Below are positions 61,118 to 64,000 of a DNA stretch of 64,000 bases, one piece after another; position 1 is the stretch's first letter, and every line of letters starts with the position of its first letter. A program made the position numbers and the translations under genes. Source of the stretch: Hypericum androsaemum (Eukaryota; Streptophyta; Magnoliopsida; Malpighiales; Hypericaceae); NCBI GenBank assembly GCA_963995505.1, contig OZ023184.1, positions 15,932,228 through 15,996,227 on the forward strand. The letters run 5' to 3'. The notes under the pieces are model-generated. The model ran no database searches. It was given only the letters and a program-made list of their open reading frames with translations, and was not told where the DNA came from.

Positions 61118-63150
61118 ACAGTCACCATATTGATTCTATAGCTTAGCACTACATGCAGTGTGAACCCTGCTGCAACTACATGTACTTGTACAATCTTTTG
61201 GAATTATACTCGATGATTCCGACCCGCTATTAGGATCCCCCAGCAGCTCAAATGGTGTGGCGTTCGCACGTGCTTGGGAGAGGTCCTTCAGATTTTTGAG
61301 TCATGAAAATTCCAACGTCCCCATTTCCTTTCAAATGAAATAGTAAAAAAATGTAATGCTTCAGACATATTTCTGTAATTGAAGAAGTTAGTTTATCTAT
61401 TCCTGCTGGTTTGACTTGGAAACCTGGATCATCTTATGCCGTGTGATTTTCTGTCCCTGTGAGATGCCGGTGTCTGTGTATAGCACATTTTGCATTACGC
61501 CTAGCTAGCATCATAATCGTTTACTTATCCTAAACCTTGCCGTCCTGTACTAGCATGAAGTATTCTGCCTTTCTGTGGCCTGAGGAACGTGTTTCTGTCT
61601 TTCTTGCAGGATCATGAGTTTAGACTGCAGAATCATAACCAAGAGCTCTCCTATCCTTTGTGTGGGCAACATTCTGAATATCCCTGTGCGAGTTAATCGC
61701 CATCTTTGCAAGAGTGTTTATGGACAGGTTACATTTCCCTAGCTTTTATGCAATGCTGCCTAGACCTATCTATACGTGGTAGTATATGGTTCGCCAGAAA
61801 ACTACTTGTAAGAGTAAATGGCGTGGACATGAAACCTAGTATGTCTATTTATGTTATTGTAAATCTCGGATTGGATTATTGCTCGCCAGTATGCAATCCA
61901 TTTGTTTCCACACTTTGAAGTGGCAATGCGGGTCATTGTTTGGGATGAGGGTTTGGGATTGTTCCGAAATTCTCGGTATTCAGGGTTGGGCAACGAATCG
62001 CCTGCTGCATGCATGCTATTGCCACCATGTCATTTGCTATGGATTAACTTGTCGATCATTACAAACTTCTTTTCTTTTTGGGCATGTTTTCAAGCTTTTG
62101 TATCTTCGCCGGAAGTAAATAAATCTTCTGCACTTGTGATTCGGCTTCCAATTTGGTGTAGTTTATCGGTCCCGGTAGATTCATCTCCACTATAGACTTG
62201 TACTTCTGTTTTCCTAGGTAAATTGGAATTTATGCAGACAAAGATCACACCTTTCGCAACCTTGTACTATTTGCATTCCTTTGCAACTATACTCTGGATG
62301 GAAATAATCAATTGATTGATCAATGCTGGTTACATTAAAAGACTCGAAAGACAGAAGAAAAAAAAACCCAACTAGGATGGAACCCGAAACCACCCTCCCC
62401 TCACCGCCTCCTTCCGCTCCAATCCCCCCCAGTCCACCTCCACACCAATGACCGACGAATATTATTACAACAAAGACGAGCTGGATCATTCATCTGACAC
62501 ATTTCAAAAACAAAAGTCCGGGATTCATAGGCATCGTGAATGTGTAACCTGCATTATCCTCCTACGGTTAATTAGAGTAGTTAATCGTTTTAGACCAGAT
62601 ATCGTCTCGAGGAATTAAATTACTTTGTCATACATGAGGCAGTGTCAGTTAAGATTCGGACAACTACAAATTGTTGATCACAATGTTAAGCCTGATTAGG
62701 TCTTCCCTTAGCTTTCGTATTATGCCAACTGTACATTCCTATTTTGTAGCACACATAGTTAGGCAGTTTCCATATGGTTGTAGACTACCGAAAGTGTATT
62801 TGGGTTAGCTACTACAACTTGATATATATATGCTACGGCATCTTCCTTAATAAGAACACAACTTCATTCCACATAAATCTTTCAGTCACACTAATTTATG
62901 AGACCTTAAGGCCCGAAGAGGAATTGGTCCAAGTTATGAAGTGGGGAAACAACGGCCCGGGTTATGAAGTGGGTATTGGTAGCGTTGGGCCTGTCCCAAA
63001 CGGGCCACGTCAGAATTTAAATACTCGGCTTGGTACTAACATAGCACCCCATGGAATTTTTTTTTTCTTTTTTGAGGGGACACCCCAAGGAAAAGATTGG
63101 GCTGTGCTTTGAAGTGGGAAGCCTGCTCTCCCTTCCTATGTATCATGTAG
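61118..63150. other. 3' flank of the kelch-like gene and intergenic DNA
   Basis: If the intron model holds, a second exon starts at 61610 (GATCATGAGTTTAG) and reaches a TAA near 61695. Further plus-strand open frames (61706-61918, 61879-62195) have no recognised product and look like 3'-UTR. 62500-63150 shows nothing I can name. Confidence 0.35.
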
Positions 63151-63152
63151 AT

Positions 63153-63280
63153 TAATTGATTGTGTTTTTTTTTGAAAGGGAAATTTTTTACCCCTATCTA
63201 ATGCTTGAACCTTGGACCTCCTTGAATTTTACAATTCTTTGTACCGCTAGGCTACAAATTCTTTGGTAATTGATTGTGTT
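63153..63280 (-). mobile_element. tRNA-derived SINE with 14-bp TSD
   Basis: The 14-bp duplication TAATTGATTGTGTT (63153-63166 and 63267-63280) flanks a 100-bp element (63167-63266). On the minus strand it has an RNA polymerase III A box TAGCCTAGCGGT (63243-63254), a B box GGTTCAAGC (63203-63211) at the right spacing, and a poly(A) end (T-run at 63164-63172 on the plus strand). Such elements are moved by LINE enzymes. It is short for a plant SINE but structurally complete. Confidence 0.85.
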
Positions 63281-63289
63281 ATTTGAATT

Positions 63290-64000
63290 TGAGTACTTAA
63301 AATACAACAATATTTATACTCTGGCATATACAGCTTTTTCACATTTGGTATAGATAATTTTCTTTGATTCTAACCCGAATTAATTATACGGACGAACAAT
63401 TCAAAAAGTAAGGTAAGAAAAGATGAAACGTGAAATATTTGAAGTTGAGGAAACAAGAGAAACACATGAAGCCAAAAGTGGAGCTTTTCCGGGTAAGAGA
63501 AATGGCTGTCATCAATCAAGAGGCAGCTTGTAAAGGAGAAAAGCCATATGTCATGGATCATGCCGACCCCCATAATCTGTGTTCATATTTAATTTTTTTA
63601 AATAAATTATAAACCTTTATTACCTAAACAAAAAGAAAAATAAACGCAAACAAAGCAACCTCTAGTTAAACCGTCTTCCACTAACCGATAGGTTAGCAAA
63701 ACATCTAAAATACCTACCATTTAACTTCGAGGTGGCCAGAAAATTGGATAGTCAAAAGAGACGATCACTAGCAAACACACCAATGAACCGTGAGATTTGG
63801 GTCATATTTAATTATTCAAAACAACTAGGACGCATGCATATAAAATTGTCATTCTTAAAAATTCGATTATGTCACTCTTAAAAAAATGACATAATTAATT
63901 ATTACTCGATGTAAGCTAGTATTTTGTTGGTTGCTAGTTTAACCGGTAAGAAATAATTAATTATATCCTGAATAGGTGTAAACAGCGTCGTTTTCGAGTA
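63290..64000. other. AT-rich intergenic DNA
   Basis: No gene recognised. Short open frames at 63370-63612 on both strands are unconvincing. Confidence 0.4.

Overview
The window looks like a repeat-rich, AT-rich stretch of a flowering-plant (probably eudicot) nuclear genome. There are plant-type promoters (TATA boxes, G-box/ABRE elements), a RING-H2 gene, dirigent-family relics, pieces with GT/AG splice borders, copia and L1-type retroelements, many terminal-inverted-repeat DNA elements with 8- or 9-bp target duplications, and an endogenous pararetrovirus. No species can be named. Few genes look intact: a RING-H2 E3 ligase at 9488-9922 (+), two short related proteins at 1302-1745 (-) and 11881-12093 (-), and an unidentified ORF at 37574-37969 (-).

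Layout. 1-4.2 kb: fragment DNA, a small His-rich gene, ultra-short poly(A) insertions. 4.2-8.3 kb: a hAT-type MITE, a Mutator-like element (MULE) with a perfect 9-bp target duplication and another element nested in its left arm, and a third inverted-repeat element. 8.5-10 kb: a cluster of G-boxes and the RING gene. 11.9-13.5 kb: the second small gene and a Pack-MULE carrying a UDP-glycosyltransferase fragment. 14.1-17.24 kb: a 5'-truncated copia element with its 3' LTR. 17.6-18.2 kb: exon remnants of a coiled-coil gene. 19.6-21.2 kb: a hAT MITE, degenerate repeats and an LTR-like end containing a 31-bp minisatellite. 21.2-23.3 kb: dirigent pseudogene A. 23.5-25.4 kb: an inverted-repeat element flanked by 297-bp direct repeats. 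25.4-29.1 kb: two long inverted-repeat elements sharing one terminus. 29.6-30.0 kb: a third MITE copy. 30.6-33.75 kb: a LINE with a 14-bp target duplication. 34.9-37.3 kb: dirigent pseudogene B and remnant C. 38.3-41.5 kb: gene-like fragments, two related minisatellites and a G20 run. 42.5-55.4 kb: a tandem endogenous pararetrovirus. 59.8-61.1 kb: a broken kelch-like gene. 63.2 kb: a tRNA-derived SINE.

The most striking object is the pararetrovirus array: a partial copy (42529-47577) followed by an essentially complete ~7.85-kb genome (47578-55432). Movement protein, coat protein with zinc knuckle, protease, reverse transcriptase/RNase H and an unrecognised C-terminal region all lie in one forward reading frame, cut by six in-frame stops and no frameshift. 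The four stops that can be compared are present in both copies. The copy junction carries a 28-bp duplication next to the tRNA-Met primer-binding site, and the right end stops 3 bp short of that site, next to a TA-repeat tract. A second theme is a set of insertions of only 8-20 bp (a few bases plus a short A/T run), each flanked by 11-23-bp duplications, which look like extremely truncated retroposons.
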